DNA from: Enorma phocaeensis
GTDB lineage: Bacteria > Actinomycetota > Coriobacteriia > Coriobacteriales > Coriobacteriaceae
Reading direction: 5' to 3'
Assembly: GCF_900186505.1 (NCBI RefSeq)
Contig: NZ_LT891970.1
Span: 790,451-854,450 of the forward strand
DNA length: 64,000 nt
Under the pieces are notes generated by a model. The model did not search any database and was not told the origin of the DNA. It saw only the letters and a list, made by a program, of their open reading frames with translations. Positions 8,272-17,411 of this stretch are shown here, one piece after another (the stretch's first letter is position 1; each line of letters begins with the position of its first letter). Both the position numbers and the translations under genes were made by a program.

Positions 8272-9184
8272 CACACGCTCCAACAACCAGATGAGCGCTC
8301 ACGAGCTCGGCAGGATCGCACGCACGGCGCTGCTCGCCGAAGCTCAACTCACCCCAAAGCCCGGCCTGGTCGACGCTCGGGGCAACGGCGCGCACACGGA
8401 CATGGACCTCGCCACGTTCCAAGCGAGCGCAGCCGCGCTCGAGCCGTTCCTGGTAGAATACGCCGCTGCAGGCATGGGACTGGGTGCGGGCTCTCCCGCT
8501 GCGCTCGCCGAAGAGCTGCGCATGATTGGCATCCGAGCCGAAGCTGCCATGTTCCAAGCCACCGGAGGAGTGAACACTCATAAGGGGGCGAACTTCGGCT
8601 TCGCGTTGGCGCTGGGCGCGGTCGGAGCCCTGGGAGCCGTCGGCGAACCGAATGCTACCGATGCTTTCGCCCTCGTCTCCCGCATGGGCGAAACGCTGCT
8701 GAGCCACGACGTCCGCGACCTGCGCCGCCGCGAGCGCCTGGGAACGCACGGTCTCTCCCACGGCGAGCGCCTCATGCTCCAGCACGGCATGCAAGGGGCG
8801 CGCGGCGAAGCGGCGCGCGGCTATCCGATCGCGCGCAAGACGCTCGTGCCCTACCTGCGCGAGCGTGCAAAGAGCGGCTGCTGCGCCACCAAGCAGGATG
8901 TGCGCGTCACCCTGCTCCGCGCGCTCGTGAAGGCCATGGCGGCGCTCGAAGACACCAACGTCGTTCATCGGGGCGGCAAACAAGCCCTTGCCCTGCACCG
9001 CGCCCGCTGCACCGCGCTCGACGCAGCCGAACTACCCGATAGCAAGCTCATAGACGAGCTCGAGCGCTATGATGCCGAGCTCATCCGGCAGAATGTGAGC
9101 CCTGGCGGCGCTGCGGACCTGCTCTCGCTCTCCGCCTTCTTCGCCATGGTAGAAGGCGTCATCGACCCGGCGCTGCTCGTCTAG
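8258..9184 (+). CDS. citG: Triphosphoribosyl-dephospho-CoA synthase
   Basis: CitG makes 2'-(5''-triphosphoribosyl)-3'-dephospho-CoA, the precursor that CitX attaches to CitD. Signatures seen are LTPKPGLVD, GAHTDMD, FQASAAAL, GGVNTHKGANFG and a C-terminal NVSPGGAADLL. The start is uncertain: GTG at 8258 (308 residues) overlaps the GntR gene and has GAGGAA upstream, whereas ATG at 8291 (297 residues) sits just before the first conserved segment but has no good ribosome site. Overlap with the upstream gene suggests translational coupling. Confidence 0.92.
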   Translation: MASSSTRSNNQMSAHELGRIARTALLAEAQLTPKPGLVDARGNGAHTDMDLATFQASAAALEPFLVEYAAAGMGLGAGSPAALAEELRMIGIRAEAAMFQATGGVNTHKGANFGFALALGAVGALGAVGEPNATDAFALVSRMGETLLSHDVRDLRRRERLGTHGLSHGERLMLQHGMQGARGEAARGYPIARKTLVPYLRERAKSGCCATKQDVRVTLLRALVKAMAALEDTNVVHRGGKQALALHRARCTALDAAELPDSKLIDELERYDAELIRQNVSPGGAADLLSLSAFFAMVEGVIDPALLV

Positions 9185-9445
9185 TCGCCACGCCATCCAA
9201 TCTATCGCAGCGCGCACGCCAAGCTTCCGCAGCACCTTGGCTTCTGCGCCGCGCCCTACGCACCGCCCCATGCGCGACCTCACCAAGCGCTCCTGTTCTG
9301 CTGGTGTTCTAATTCACGCACCAGCCGATCCCTCCTCCGGCGACGCCCTACCATAAGGTATGACCGAATGGAATGGAAGCAGCCAAGTATAGCCCACCGT
9401 TCTCGGTAGACACGCCGCCCCATGCACCATCGTAAGGACCTCGCC

Positions 9446-10306
9446 ATGGATGAGAGAGACTTCGCCCTTCTAAGCACCTTGCAGGAATGCAACAATATCT
9501 CGCACGCCGCCGATCGCCTGAGCCTCACCCAATCGGCGCTCTCCAAACGCATAAAGGCAATCGAGCGCGAGCTTGGCTGCACCTTGCTCATCCGCACCAG
9601 CAAAGGCGTGCGCTTCACGCCCGAGGGCGAAGTCGTACTGGAGCACACGGCGCGCATCCGCCATGAGCTGCACGATCTGCGCAGCTATATCGACTCGGCC
9701 CATGACGAGGTATGTGGCTCGCTCTCAGCCGGGTTCTCAGTCAACTACGCCGCTCTGCGCCTTCCCAAGCTGCTCGCCGAATACCATCGCAGCTATCCGC
9801 TCGTGAGGCTCGACGTCAAAACGGGCAGGAGCCTCAACCTCATCAAGCAGCTCCAGACGAGCCAGCTCGACGTCGCGGTCGTGCGCGGCGAGCTCCCTTG
9901 GGACGGCAAGCGCTATCTGCTCGCCGAGGAGCGCGTCTGCGTCGCTCGCTCACACGAGCTCGAGCAGGTGCCGCTCGGGGAACTCACCTACATCTGCCAT
10001 ATCACCGATTCAAGCCAAAGCGCCCTCATGCAGCGCTGGCTGAGGGAAAACGGCCTCACAGACCCCAAAAGCACCCTCAACGTCGCAGACCTGCACACCT
10101 GCATGCGCCTCGTTGAGCTGGGTGTGGGCTGGGCGCTTCTACCCGACATCATCCTCGAGGAGTTCGACGGGGCAGTGCACCCCTGTACGTTCGCAAACGG
10201 CGAGGCGTTCATGAGGCGCATGTACATCTGCTGCCACCGCGAAACGTATGAGCTGCCCCAGGTCGATGCCATGGTCGATCTCATTCGCAAAGGATACGGC
10301 GCATGA
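9446..10306 (+). CDS. LysR-family transcriptional regulator
   Basis: A 286-residue regulator starting at ATG 9446 behind AAGGA. The N-terminal HTH (about residues 3-62) reads ISHAADRLSLTQSALSKRI then the LysR wing GCTLLIRTSKGVRFTPEG. The C-terminal part (about 90-285) is a LysR substrate-binding fold. Its stop overlaps the citC start by four bases (ATGA), so the two are co-transcribed, which suggests it regulates citrate genes; the inducer is unknown. The 261-base spacer before it contains no further gene. Confidence 0.9.
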   Translation: MDERDFALLSTLQECNNISHAADRLSLTQSALSKRIKAIERELGCTLLIRTSKGVRFTPEGEVVLEHTARIRHELHDLRSYIDSAHDEVCGSLSAGFSVNYAALRLPKLLAEYHRSYPLVRLDVKTGRSLNLIKQLQTSQLDVAVVRGELPWDGKRYLLAEERVCVARSHELEQVPLGELTYICHITDSSQSALMQRWLRENGLTDPKSTLNVADLHTCMRLVELGVGWALLPDIILEEFDGAVHPCTFANGEAFMRRMYICCHRETYELPQVDAMVDLIRKGYGA

Positions 10307-11352
10307 TGGACACCTACAGCATCGGCAAGGTCTGGCCGCAAGACGCGGGCATGCTCGCAAAGGTCGACGCTCTCCTCGCGCAGGAAGGCATTGAGCGCGA
10401 CGGAAACCTCGACTACACCTGCGCCATCTTCAACGACGACCTTGACGTGATCGCCACCGGGAGCTTCTTTGGCAACACGCTACGCTGTCTCGCCGTCGAT
10501 GAGCACCACCAGGGAGTGGGGCTCATGAGCAAGCTTGTGGGCCACCTGATTGAGGAAGAGCGCGTCCGAGGCAACCTGCAGCTCTTCGTGTATACGAAGG
10601 TCGCAGCCGCGAAGTTCTTCCGCGACATGGGTTTCCACGAGATCGCTCGTGTAGACGGCTCGCTCGTGTTCTTAGAGAATCGGCCCGGGGGCTTCGATGC
10701 CTACCTGCGCGAGCTTGCCGCTACCCGCCGACCTGGCACTGCGGCGGCAGTGGTGATGAATGCCAATCCGTTCACCTTAGGGCACCGGCACCTCGTCGAG
10801 GTTGCGGCGCGCGCCTGCGATACACTCCATCTGTTCGTGCTCAGCGAGGATGCGAGCCTCATCCCCTTCGAGGTGCGCCGGCGGCTGGTGCGCGAGGGCG
10901 TGGCCGACTTGCCTAACGTGGTGCTGCACGATTCTGGCCCATACATCATCTCGTCAGCGACATTTCCCAGCTATTTCCTCAAAGACACCGCCGCCGTGAA
11001 CGAGAACCATGCACGCCTGGACATAGCCGTGTTCCAGCGCATCGCTCAGGCGCTCGGCATCACGGAACGCTTCGTGGGCGAAGAACCCACCAGCAGCGTG
11101 ACGAGCACCTACAATCGCATCATGGCCGAGGAGCTCCCGCGCGCAGGCATCTCCTGCCAGATCGTGCCACGACTCGCTACAGCGGACGGCAACCCGGTGA
11201 GCGCCTCGACCGTGCGCCATGCCCTGCATGACGGCGATCTGGAAACCGTGCGCGCCCTCGTTCCCGATACCACCTACGCTTACCTCGCCAGCCCCGAAGC
11301 CGCACCTGTGCTGAAACGCCTGCGCGCAGCCCAAAACGTCGAGCATTACTAG
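10303..11352 (+). CDS. citC: [Citrate (pro-3S)-lyase] ligase
   Basis: CitC acetylates the thiol of the citrate lyase prosthetic group with acetate and ATP, switching the lyase on. The 349-residue product has a GNAT-like N-terminal domain (about 1-130, with QGVGLMSKLVGHL) and a nucleotidyltransferase domain with NANPFTLGHRHL (153-164, the HxGH-like ATP site) and ISxSxxR-type VSASTVRHAL near the end. The length is normal for CitC. It overlaps the LysR gene and is nine bases before the AbrB-family gene, so the three form one transcript. Confidence 0.95.
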   Translation: MMDTYSIGKVWPQDAGMLAKVDALLAQEGIERDGNLDYTCAIFNDDLDVIATGSFFGNTLRCLAVDEHHQGVGLMSKLVGHLIEEERVRGNLQLFVYTKVAAAKFFRDMGFHEIARVDGSLVFLENRPGGFDAYLRELAATRRPGTAAAVVMNANPFTLGHRHLVEVAARACDTLHLFVLSEDASLIPFEVRRRLVREGVADLPNVVLHDSGPYIISSATFPSYFLKDTAAVNENHARLDIAVFQRIAQALGITERFVGEEPTSSVTSTYNRIMAEELPRAGISCQIVPRLATADGNPVSASTVRHALHDGDLETVRALVPDTTYAYLASPEAAPVLKRLRAAQNVEHY

Positions 11353-11361
11353 GGAGCCCGC

Positions 11362-12435
11362 ATGCATCTATTTCATATTGTTGGAACGATCGTCATCGGT
11401 ATCTTGGGCTATTTCGTTGCACGGCGCGCCGGCATCCCCGCTCCCGCGATGATCGGTTCGATGCTCGCCGTCGGCTTGGTGAGCGCCTTTACCGGCTTTG
11501 CCGAGATGCCCGCGCCCATCAAGATGGCGTCACAGGGGATCTCCGGCGCATTCATCGGCCTTTCCGTGGGCAGGCGCGACGTGCGCAATATCCCGCATAT
11601 GATCAAGCCCCTCCTGCTGCTGCTCACGCTGCTCACGCTCAACACGCTGCTGCTGGGCTTCGCGTTCCACACCCTCTTTGGTTGGGATCTCATGACCGGT
11701 CTGCTCTCGTGCGTGGCTGGCGGTATCGCCGATGTGTCGCTTATTGCGATGGACATGGACGCCGACGCCTCGACCGTCGCGATCATGCAGACGATCCGCC
11801 TGTTCTTCGTGCTCGCGGTCCTTCCATCATGGATTGGCTTCATGACGCGCAACACGGACGCCGCGCCCGCCGCAAGCGAGCCCCTCGATATGTCGCCCGG
11901 CTCGAGCCCCACCCCACTCGACCGGCTGCTCACGACGCCACGTCGTAAGACGGCATTCACGCTGGTCATTGCCCTTAGCTGCGGTGTTGCCGGCTATATG
12001 AGCGGCGTGCCGGCAGGTGCCCTGGTGTTTTCACTCGTCGCCGTCGCAGCGCTCAACATCACTACAGACGTCGTAACCATGCCCATCGACATCAAGCGCA
12101 TCGCGCAGATCCTGGCAGGAAGCCTGGTGGGCTCGTCCGTCACGCCCGATACGATTGCACACCTAGGCTCGATCGTTGGACCGCTCATCTGCATGATCGT
12201 CATGTACATGGCAGTGAACGCCCTGTTCTCCATCATCGCATCGCGCACGGGCATGCTCGACATGAAGAGCGCCCTGTTCGCATCGTCACCAGGCGGTGCG
12301 AGCGACATGGCCCTCATCGCCGCGGACTTTGGCGCCGACCTCACCAAGATCGGCGTGATGCAGATCGCGCGCGCCGCATATGCCGCCGCCATCATGCCCC
12401 AGGTCGCGCTCCTGTGCGTACGGCTTTGGGGCTGA
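11362..12435 (+). CDS. AbrB-family integral membrane protein (putative transporter)
   Basis: A 357-residue, nearly all hydrophobic protein with two homologous halves, each opening with a Gly/Pro-rich re-entrant-like motif (GIPAPAMIGSMLAVGL near residue 25; GVPAGALVFSLVAVAALN near 215) and each having a later GGIADVSLIA or GGASDMALIA segment. This matches the duplicated AbrB (ammonia-monooxygenase-like) membrane family, not the DNA-binding AbrB. The substrate is unknown; placement after citC suggests transport of a carboxylate. RBS GGGAG. It ends the rightward citrate cluster. Confidence 0.82.
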   Translation: MHLFHIVGTIVIGILGYFVARRAGIPAPAMIGSMLAVGLVSAFTGFAEMPAPIKMASQGISGAFIGLSVGRRDVRNIPHMIKPLLLLLTLLTLNTLLLGFAFHTLFGWDLMTGLLSCVAGGIADVSLIAMDMDADASTVAIMQTIRLFFVLAVLPSWIGFMTRNTDAAPAASEPLDMSPGSSPTPLDRLLTTPRRKTAFTLVIALSCGVAGYMSGVPAGALVFSLVAVAALNITTDVVTMPIDIKRIAQILAGSLVGSSVTPDTIAHLGSIVGPLICMIVMYMAVNALFSIIASRTGMLDMKSALFASSPGGASDMALIAADFGADLTKIGVMQIARAAYAAAIMPQVALLCVRLWG

Positions 12436-12496
12436 CGCAGAAGACCGGTTCGCGGCGCAAGGACGCGGCTGCAAAAGGGGCGCTTGCATGGAAAGG

Positions 12497-12537
12497 CCGC
12501 GCCGTGCGCACCCAGCATCCGGGCACGCACGGCGCGG
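12497..12537 (-). terminator. Hairpin terminator between convergent genes
   Basis: Perfect 12-bp inverted repeat, CCGCGCCGTGCG (12497-12508) and CGCACGGCGCGG (12526-12537). Read leftward it is followed by CCTTTCC, so it best fits the end of the kinase-like gene transcript; it may also act on the rightward transcript. Confidence 0.55.
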
Positions 12538-12578
12538 ATAGGTTCCCAGGCGCAAACGGAGGCGCCGGTGCTACGGCG

Positions 12579-13286
12579 CTACATGCGGCCGAGCTCTCTC
12601 ATCTTGATCTCGTAGGCCCGCGCGATGATCTCGCAGCAGCCCTCCACGCCAAACAGCGCGCGGTTGATGGTGAGGTCCTTATCGCCTCGCAGTTTCGCCT
12701 TACCGGCAGAGTAGCGCTTGTAGAACAGCTCGCGGTTGCGCTGCATGTGCTTGATGCGCTTGAGCGCCTGGCGCTCCGAGATGCCGCGGCGCTTCATGAC
12801 GATCTCGACGCGCTCCTCGAGCGGCGCCGTCACGTACACGCTGATGAGGTTGGGGTTGTCGCGCAGAATGTAGTCGGACAGGCGCCCGATGATGATGCAC
12901 GACTCCGTGGTGCCCACATCCAGGATCACCTGGCGCAGGTTCTCGAACAGCTTATCCGCCATCGTGCGCGAATCGAAGCGATCCGGCAGGAAGGCCATCA
13001 TCTCTGCCGCAACGACCTCGTCGTAGGGGGCGACCTTCTCCACCACGGTGTCGCTGCGCTTGGCGGCGCGGATGAGCAGCTCGTTGTCGTAGAGCGGGAT
13101 GCCCAGACGCTCCTGGAGCGCGATACCGATCTCATGAGCATCCGTGCCGTACTGGCGCGCGATGGAAATCACCACCGGGGCCGAAGGGTCGATGTCCTCG
13201 GTCGGGGCACCGAGGGCCTCGTTGGAGTACATGTCACGAGCCATCAGCTTCGAGACATCGAGCTTCTTCTGGTCCTTCTGCGACAT
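12579..13286 (-). CDS. Cytidylate kinase-like family protein
   Basis: A 235-residue soluble protein of the cytidylate-kinase-like P-loop group. The N-terminal strand and loop VISIARQYGTDAHEIG replaces the classical GKS/T Walker A, as is usual in this family, and is followed by LGIPLYDNELLIRAAKR. Later CIIIGRLSDYIL, SVYVTAPLEERVE and the lid-like ERQALKRIKHMQRNRELFYKRY (shown here in two parts: ERQALKRIK and HMQRNRELFYKRY) match the family. The true substrate is not known. Good ribosome site AGGGAAGGG; it lies just downstream of the amino-acid transporter and may be read with it. Confidence 0.82.
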   Translation of the reverse strand: MSQKDQKKLDVSKLMARDMYSNEALGAPTEDIDPSAPVVISIARQYGTDAHEIGIALQERLGIPLYDNELLIRAAKRSDTVVEKVAPYDEVVAAEMMAFLPDRFDSRTMADKLFENLRQVILDVGTTESCIIIGRLSDYILRDNPNLISVYVTAPLEERVEIVMKRRGISERQALKRIKHMQRNRELFYKRYSAGKAKLRGDKDLTINRALFGVEGCCEIIARAYEIKMRELGRM

Positions 13287-13349
13287 ATGCTGCCCTTCCC
13301 TCGTCCGGCCGCATGCGACCGGATTCCATCAAACCGAACGCGAACGTCC

Positions 13350-13997
13350 CTATGCTGCCACTATACGACGCTGATAGGCGCGCACGATGAGCGAAATGCC
13401 AAAATTGAGGACGAAATACAGCAAGAACACCAAGCCGTACATGAGAAGCTTCTGGTCCAAACTGGGGATCTGGGCCATGACCACGCGGGCGTTGAACATG
13501 AGCTCCATCACGCTGATGCTCGCCAGATACGACGAGTCCTTGATGACCGTCGTGCACTGGCTGAAGAGCGCCGGGATGATGGTCTTGAACGTCTGCGGTA
13601 AGATGATGAGCCGCATGGTCGCGAAGAAGCCGAAGCCCTGGCTCTGCGCAGCCTCGAACTGGCTCTTGGGGATCGAGTTGAAGCCGCCGCGCACGATCTC
13701 GGCCATAACGGCCGAGGTGAAGACCGTGAACGCCGTCACCGACACCACGAAGTTCGACGCCCTCATGGTGAAGTAGATGAAGAGGATCCACAGCAGGTTG
13801 GGCGTGCAGCGGAAGAGCTCGATATACGCCGTCACGAGCCAGCGCAGGGGACTCAGCTTGCCGCGGCAGTACTGCTTGATCATGGCGAGGATGGTGCCAA
13901 AGATCACCGAGAAGATGATCGCGAGCACCGAGATGCGGATGGTGAGCCAAAAACCGCTCAAGATGAACCCGATGTTCGTAGCGTTGAACGCGTCCAT
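13350..13997 (-). CDS. Amino-acid ABC transporter permease (HisM/GlnP type)
   Basis: A 215-residue membrane protein with about five helices and the EAA-loop region EAAQSQGFGFFATMRLIILP that contacts the ATPase. It belongs to the polar amino-acid permease family. It starts three bases after the sister permease stop, with its ribosome site AAGGAGG inside the end of that gene. It is the last of four importer genes running leftward. Confidence 0.92.
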   Translation of the reverse strand: MDAFNATNIGFILSGFWLTIRISVLAIIFSVIFGTILAMIKQYCRGKLSPLRWLVTAYIELFRCTPNLLWILFIYFTMRASNFVVSVTAFTVFTSAVMAEIVRGGFNSIPKSQFEAAQSQGFGFFATMRLIILPQTFKTIIPALFSQCTTVIKDSSYLASISVMELMFNARVVMAQIPSLDQKLLMYGLVFLLYFVLNFGISLIVRAYQRRIVAA

Positions 13998-14000
13998 GCC

Positions 14001-14753
14001 TTACGCCTCCTTCGCGGTCTCGGCGGTGATAGCCGCGATGTCGATCTTCTTGGCCTTGGGGATGCGCTTGGAACGCTTCTCCAGGAACTGGACGAGCAGC
14101 GCCAGCGGGAAGCAGATCACGAAGTACATCGCGCAGGCGACGAAGTATCCCTGCAGGTATCCATAGGTGCCCACAAAGCTGTTCGAGCGGTACATGATGT
14201 CGCCGCCCGCCACGAGCGCGAGCACGGAGCTGTTCTTGACCAGGTTGAGCGCCTGGTTGCACAGCGGCGGCAGGATCACCTTGAACGTCTGCGGCAAGAT
14301 GATGTAGGCGTAGGCCTGCACGCGGGTAAAGCCCTGCGAGAGCGCCGCCTCCATCTGCCCGCGCGGGACGCTCTCGATGCCCGTGCGGATGACCTCCGAT
14401 ACGTAGGCAGCGTGATACAGGCCGACGCCCACAAAGCCCAGAACCACCGGCGGAATCGCGACCGGTCGCGGCGCGCCCGTGATGATCTGGAGCAGCTGCG
14501 GGCCCATGAGGTACATGAAGACGACCTGCACGGGAAGCGGCGTGTTCTGATAGAACTCCACGTACACGCGGCTGATGGCGCGCAAGATGCGCGAATGCGT
14601 GGTGGAGAACACGCCCAGGATCGTTCCGAGCACGAGCGCCAGCAAGAGGCCCCATGCGACCACCTGCAGAGTCACGAAGAAGCCGGCCCAAAACGCATCG
14701 AGCGAGGCGAACGTCACCTCCCAGCGTCCAGGATCCAAGATGCTCTCTAGCAT
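14001..14753 (-). CDS. Amino-acid ABC transporter permease (HisQ/GlnP type)
   Basis: A 250-residue permease with the EAA loop (MEAALSQGFTRVQAYAYIIL) and family segments VYVEFYQNTPLPVQVVFMYL and GFVGVGLYHAAYVSEVIRTG. The C-terminal tail is basic and Lys-rich (EKRSKRIPKAKK). With the next gene it should form the heterodimeric membrane pore. Ribosome site GAAAGGAG. It is separated from the binding-protein gene by 156 bases that carry a hairpin. Confidence 0.93.
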   Translation of the reverse strand: MLESILDPGRWEVTFASLDAFWAGFFVTLQVVAWGLLLALVLGTILGVFSTTHSRILRAISRVYVEFYQNTPLPVQVVFMYLMGPQLLQIITGAPRPVAIPPVVLGFVGVGLYHAAYVSEVIRTGIESVPRGQMEAALSQGFTRVQAYAYIILPQTFKVILPPLCNQALNLVKNSSVLALVAGGDIMYRSNSFVGTYGYLQGYFVACAMYFVICFPLALLVQFLEKRSKRIPKAKKIDIAAITAETAKEA

Positions 14754-14798
14754 GGCGCTCCTTTCTCAATCCAACAAACAGCCCGTATCATGGCCGGC

Positions 14799-14838
14799 AT
14801 CGAATAGGCGCCACGCGCCTTGCGGTCAGCTATTCGAT
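14799..14838 (-). other. Intercistronic hairpin between binding protein and permease genes
   Basis: Inverted repeat ATCGAATAG (14799-14807) and CTATTCGAT (14830-14838) in the 156-base gap after the binding-protein gene. With no T run it more likely stabilises the upstream mRNA or partly attenuates, giving more binding protein than permease; this is a usual design in such operons but inferred here. Confidence 0.45.
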
Positions 14839-14909
14839 TGCCATCAACGGGACAAAGCGGCCGCGAGCGCACCTACGTGGCCCGCAGCCGCAGCATCAAT
14901 CATGCCAAA

Positions 14910-15773
14910 CTAGGCGCTCTCGCCCAGCCAGGTAGTGATCTCCTCGTCCATCCAACCGTTATCGAGGAGCTCATTCACCGTCTCATCGACGAGCTCGGAG
15001 AGGTCGGAACCCTTCTCGGTCGCAACGCCGTAGTCCTGCGTGCCGAACTCGACCTCGGGCTGGAGCAACTCGACGGTATCGTCCATGTAGGTGTTGAGCG
15101 TCGAGCGGTCCATCGCGAAGGCGCCCACCATGCCGGCGTCAAGGGCGTCCTTGATCTCGGGATAGGACTGGTACTCCTGGAAGGTGGGTACGCAGCTGAA
15201 GCCCTCGTCCTCGATCATCTGCTCGACGAGCGACTGGGTGGTGGAGCCGGTGGAGACGCCGATGGTCACGCCGTCGAGGTCCTCCATGCTGGTCCAGCCG
15301 TTGTCCTTCTTGACCATGATGCCCACGGAGTCCGTGCGGTACGGCGTGGAGAAGTCCCAGTCCTCCTCGCGCTCGGGGGTGATGGTGTAGGTGGCGGCCA
15401 CGATGTCGAGCTGGCCGGAGTCGATGAGCGTGCCGCGCGTGGCGGGGGTCACCGTGGTGAAGGCGCAGAGATCCTGCTCCTTGGCCTCCTCGTACTCGAC
15501 CTCAAAGACGGCGGCCGCGATCTGGTAGCACAGATCGATCTCCAGGCCCTCGTACTCTTGCGTGGCGGTATCTAGGTAGCCATAGCCCAAAACATCGGCC
15601 TTGACGCCGCAGTTGAGCACGCCGCGGTCGCGAATGGTCTGCAGCTTGGATGCGCTCGCAGCAGCCGAACCGGAGCCGGTGTCGCCCGAGCCGCCGCAGC
15701 CTGCGAGGCCAAGGCCTGCCACGGCAGCGGAAGCACCGAATGCCTTGATGAAGTTACGACGAGAGATGGACAT
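14910..15773 (-). CDS. Amino-acid ABC transporter substrate-binding lipoprotein (Tat-type signal)
   Basis: A 287-residue extracellular solute-binding protein family 3 member. The signal MSISRRNFIKAFGASAAV has a full twin-arginine motif (SRRNFIK) and ends in the lipobox LAGC (Cys26), so it should be exported folded and lipid-anchored. The mature part has the type-3 pattern: DRGVLNCGVKADV, QEYEGLEIDLCYQIA, RGTLIDSGQLDIVAATYTIT, then WDFSTPYRTDSVGIMVKK. Binding specificity cannot be fixed; polar or acidic amino acids are likely. It follows the ATPase gene by 99 bases. Confidence 0.92.
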   Translation of the reverse strand: MSISRRNFIKAFGASAAVAGLGLAGCGGSGDTGSGSAAASASKLQTIRDRGVLNCGVKADVLGYGYLDTATQEYEGLEIDLCYQIAAAVFEVEYEEAKEQDLCAFTTVTPATRGTLIDSGQLDIVAATYTITPEREEDWDFSTPYRTDSVGIMVKKDNGWTSMEDLDGVTIGVSTGSTTQSLVEQMIEDEGFSCVPTFQEYQSYPEIKDALDAGMVGAFAMDRSTLNTYMDDTVELLQPEVEFGTQDYGVATEKGSDLSELVDETVNELLDNGWMDEEITTWLGESA

Positions 15774-15825
15774 GATTGACTCCTTCCAGTCGAAATAGGT
15801 GCCCCGGAACGGGGCTATCGTCTCC

Positions 15826-15855
15826 GCATCGCCTAAAAGGGCGTGGTAGCGATGC
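15826..15855 (-). other. Hairpin between ATPase and binding-protein genes
   Basis: Inverted repeat GCATCGC (15826-15832) and GCGATGC (15849-15855), close to a second small hairpin GCCCC/GGGGC at 15802-15816. There is no T tract; it is a possible processing or attenuation site within the importer operon. Confidence 0.35.
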
Positions 15856-15872
15856 GATCAACGAAGGCTGCG

Positions 15873-16604
15873 CTAGTGCAAGATCTTGTTGAGGAAGTCC
15901 TTGCAGCGCGGGTTCTGCGGGTTGGTGAAGAAGTGCTCCGGCGTGCCCTCTTCCAGGATCTGGCCGTCATCCATGAAGATCACGCGGTCTGCCACTTGCT
16001 TGGCGAAGTTCATCTCGTGCGTCACGCAGATCATGGTGATGTTCTCATGCGCGAGCTCGATCATGACGTCGAGCACTTCCTGGATCATCTCGGGGTCGAG
16101 TGCCGAGGTGGGCTCGTCGAAGAGGATGATGGGCTGCTTGGTACACATAGCGCGGGCGATGGCCACGCGCTGCTGCTGACCGCCGGAGAGGTTCTGCGGG
16201 TATTCGCCGGCCTTTTGCTCCAGTCCAACGCGCTTGAGCGCCACCATGGCTGCCTTGGTAGCCTCTTCCTTGGACTTCTTCTGCAGCTTGATGGGGGCCA
16301 GCGTGAGGTTGCCGAGCACCGTCATGTTGGGATACAGGTTGAACTGCTGGAACACCATCGAGGAGTACTTGCGCGCCATCTCGAGGTGGTTCTTCTTGGT
16401 GACGAGCTGACCGTCGATGAGGACCTCGCCCGTGGTGGGCTCTTCCAGCCAGTCGACGCAGCGGATGAGCGTCGACTTACCGGAGCCGGACGGGCCGATG
16501 ATGACGACCTTCTCGCCGGCCGCGACGGTGAGGTTGATGTCCTTCAGCACGTGAAGGTCACCGAAATACTTATTGAGATTGCGGATCTCGATCATATTCG
16601 CCAT
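15873..16604 (-). CDS. Amino-acid ABC transporter ATP-binding protein
   Basis: A 243-residue nucleotide-binding subunit of the GlnQ/HisP family. Walker A GPSGSGKST, signature LSGGQQQR, Walker B IILFDEPTSALD and the H-loop ICVTHEM are all present. It is the first of the four importer genes (ATPase, binding protein, permease, permease). Confidence 0.95.
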   Translation of the reverse strand: MANMIEIRNLNKYFGDLHVLKDINLTVAAGEKVVIIGPSGSGKSTLIRCVDWLEEPTTGEVLIDGQLVTKKNHLEMARKYSSMVFQQFNLYPNMTVLGNLTLAPIKLQKKSKEEATKAAMVALKRVGLEQKAGEYPQNLSGGQQQRVAIARAMCTKQPIILFDEPTSALDPEMIQEVLDVMIELAHENITMICVTHEMNFAKQVADRVIFMDDGQILEEGTPEHFFTNPQNPRCKDFLNKILH

Positions 16605-17054
16605 GCGCGAGGTCCCCTTCCTTCTTTACATGCACGTAAGCGGCATGGACCTGAGCCCGTGTGTAAACGCGCTATACGATTAGCACAATTGTACGGTTTC
16701 ACCCTGCCGTGAACGCTTTGGCTCTGAAGATGCAACGAACCCGAAACCCAAGCGATACAAACCGTTTACCCAGGAGTTCTCACTGCTAGCCAAAGAAACC
16801 CCAGTTGGTTGGATGGCAGTATACCCTATAAGGCGCCGTTTGGACAGTTTTAAGCCATAATTGTTAACAAGGGTCGATCAGAGCAACAGCCATCGGACTC
16901 GCCCCCCTATCAATCAAAACGAGGACGAGCTCGCTCACGCGCATGATATGACTGAATAATCTATGAGACTTCGCGACACAAGAACGGGCGGCGAGCACCC
17001 GCGATGGATGCCCGCCGCCCGATTGCTGCGTTTCCGCTGTGCCAGATTGGCAAC
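16605..17054. promoter_or_regulatory. Spacer upstream of the amino-acid importer
   Basis: 450 bases with no gene. It should contain the leftward promoter of the importer operon. Visible features are a perfect palindrome TTGTTAACAA (16861-16870) and, at its right side, the terminator of the neighbouring winged-helix gene (16985-17021). The palindrome is a candidate operator but has no direct support. Confidence 0.35.
16985..17021 (-). terminator. Terminator of the surface protein/winged-helix operon
   Basis: Inverted repeat CGGGCGGCG (16985-16993) and CGCCGCCCG (17013-17021), extended by GC pairs; leftward it is followed by TTCTTGTG. It lies 34 bases past the winged-helix stop. Confidence 0.65.
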
Positions 17055-17408
17055 TCAGACGTTGGCGCTCTTTGCGCGCCGCGGTGCCTTCTCGGCCGTG
17101 AAACACCGAGCATGGACCTTCCCGGCCTCGGTGGCGCTGTAGGTATTACCCAGCTGCGCCCCGTTCTCGTTGAAGGCGGGCGTGGAGGTCACCAAGCCCT
17201 CGCGGCGAAGGCGCGTGAGCGACCGGTCGATCGTCCGCTCGCAGCAGCCCAGCCGCTCCACGAGCTCGCTCTTGCGGAAGTTCACCGAACCGTTCTGCTC
17301 GGTCTCCCGCACGATGAGCTCCAGGACGCGCTCATGCACGAAAGCATGGCGGCCGTTGATGCGCGAGCTCACGCCCTCGAGAGAGATATCCGCGCCCGTC
17401 CTTGCCAT
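17055..17408 (-). CDS. Small winged-helix DNA-binding protein
   Basis: A 117-residue protein with one winged helix-turn-helix (about residues 25-95): FRKSELVERLGCCERTIDRS is the HTH and LRREGLVTSTPAF leads into the wing. The tail is basic. It starts three bases after the beta-helix surface protein gene, with its ribosome site (GGAAGG) inside the end of that gene, so they are one transcript. A regulator of its own operon is plausible. No ligand domain is visible. Confidence 0.75.
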   Translation of the reverse strand: MARTGADISLEGVSSRINGRHAFVHERVLELIVRETEQNGSVNFRKSELVERLGCCERTIDRSLTRLRREGLVTSTPAFNENGAQLGNTYSATEAGKVHARCFTAEKAPRRAKSANV

Positions 17409-17411
17409 AGG

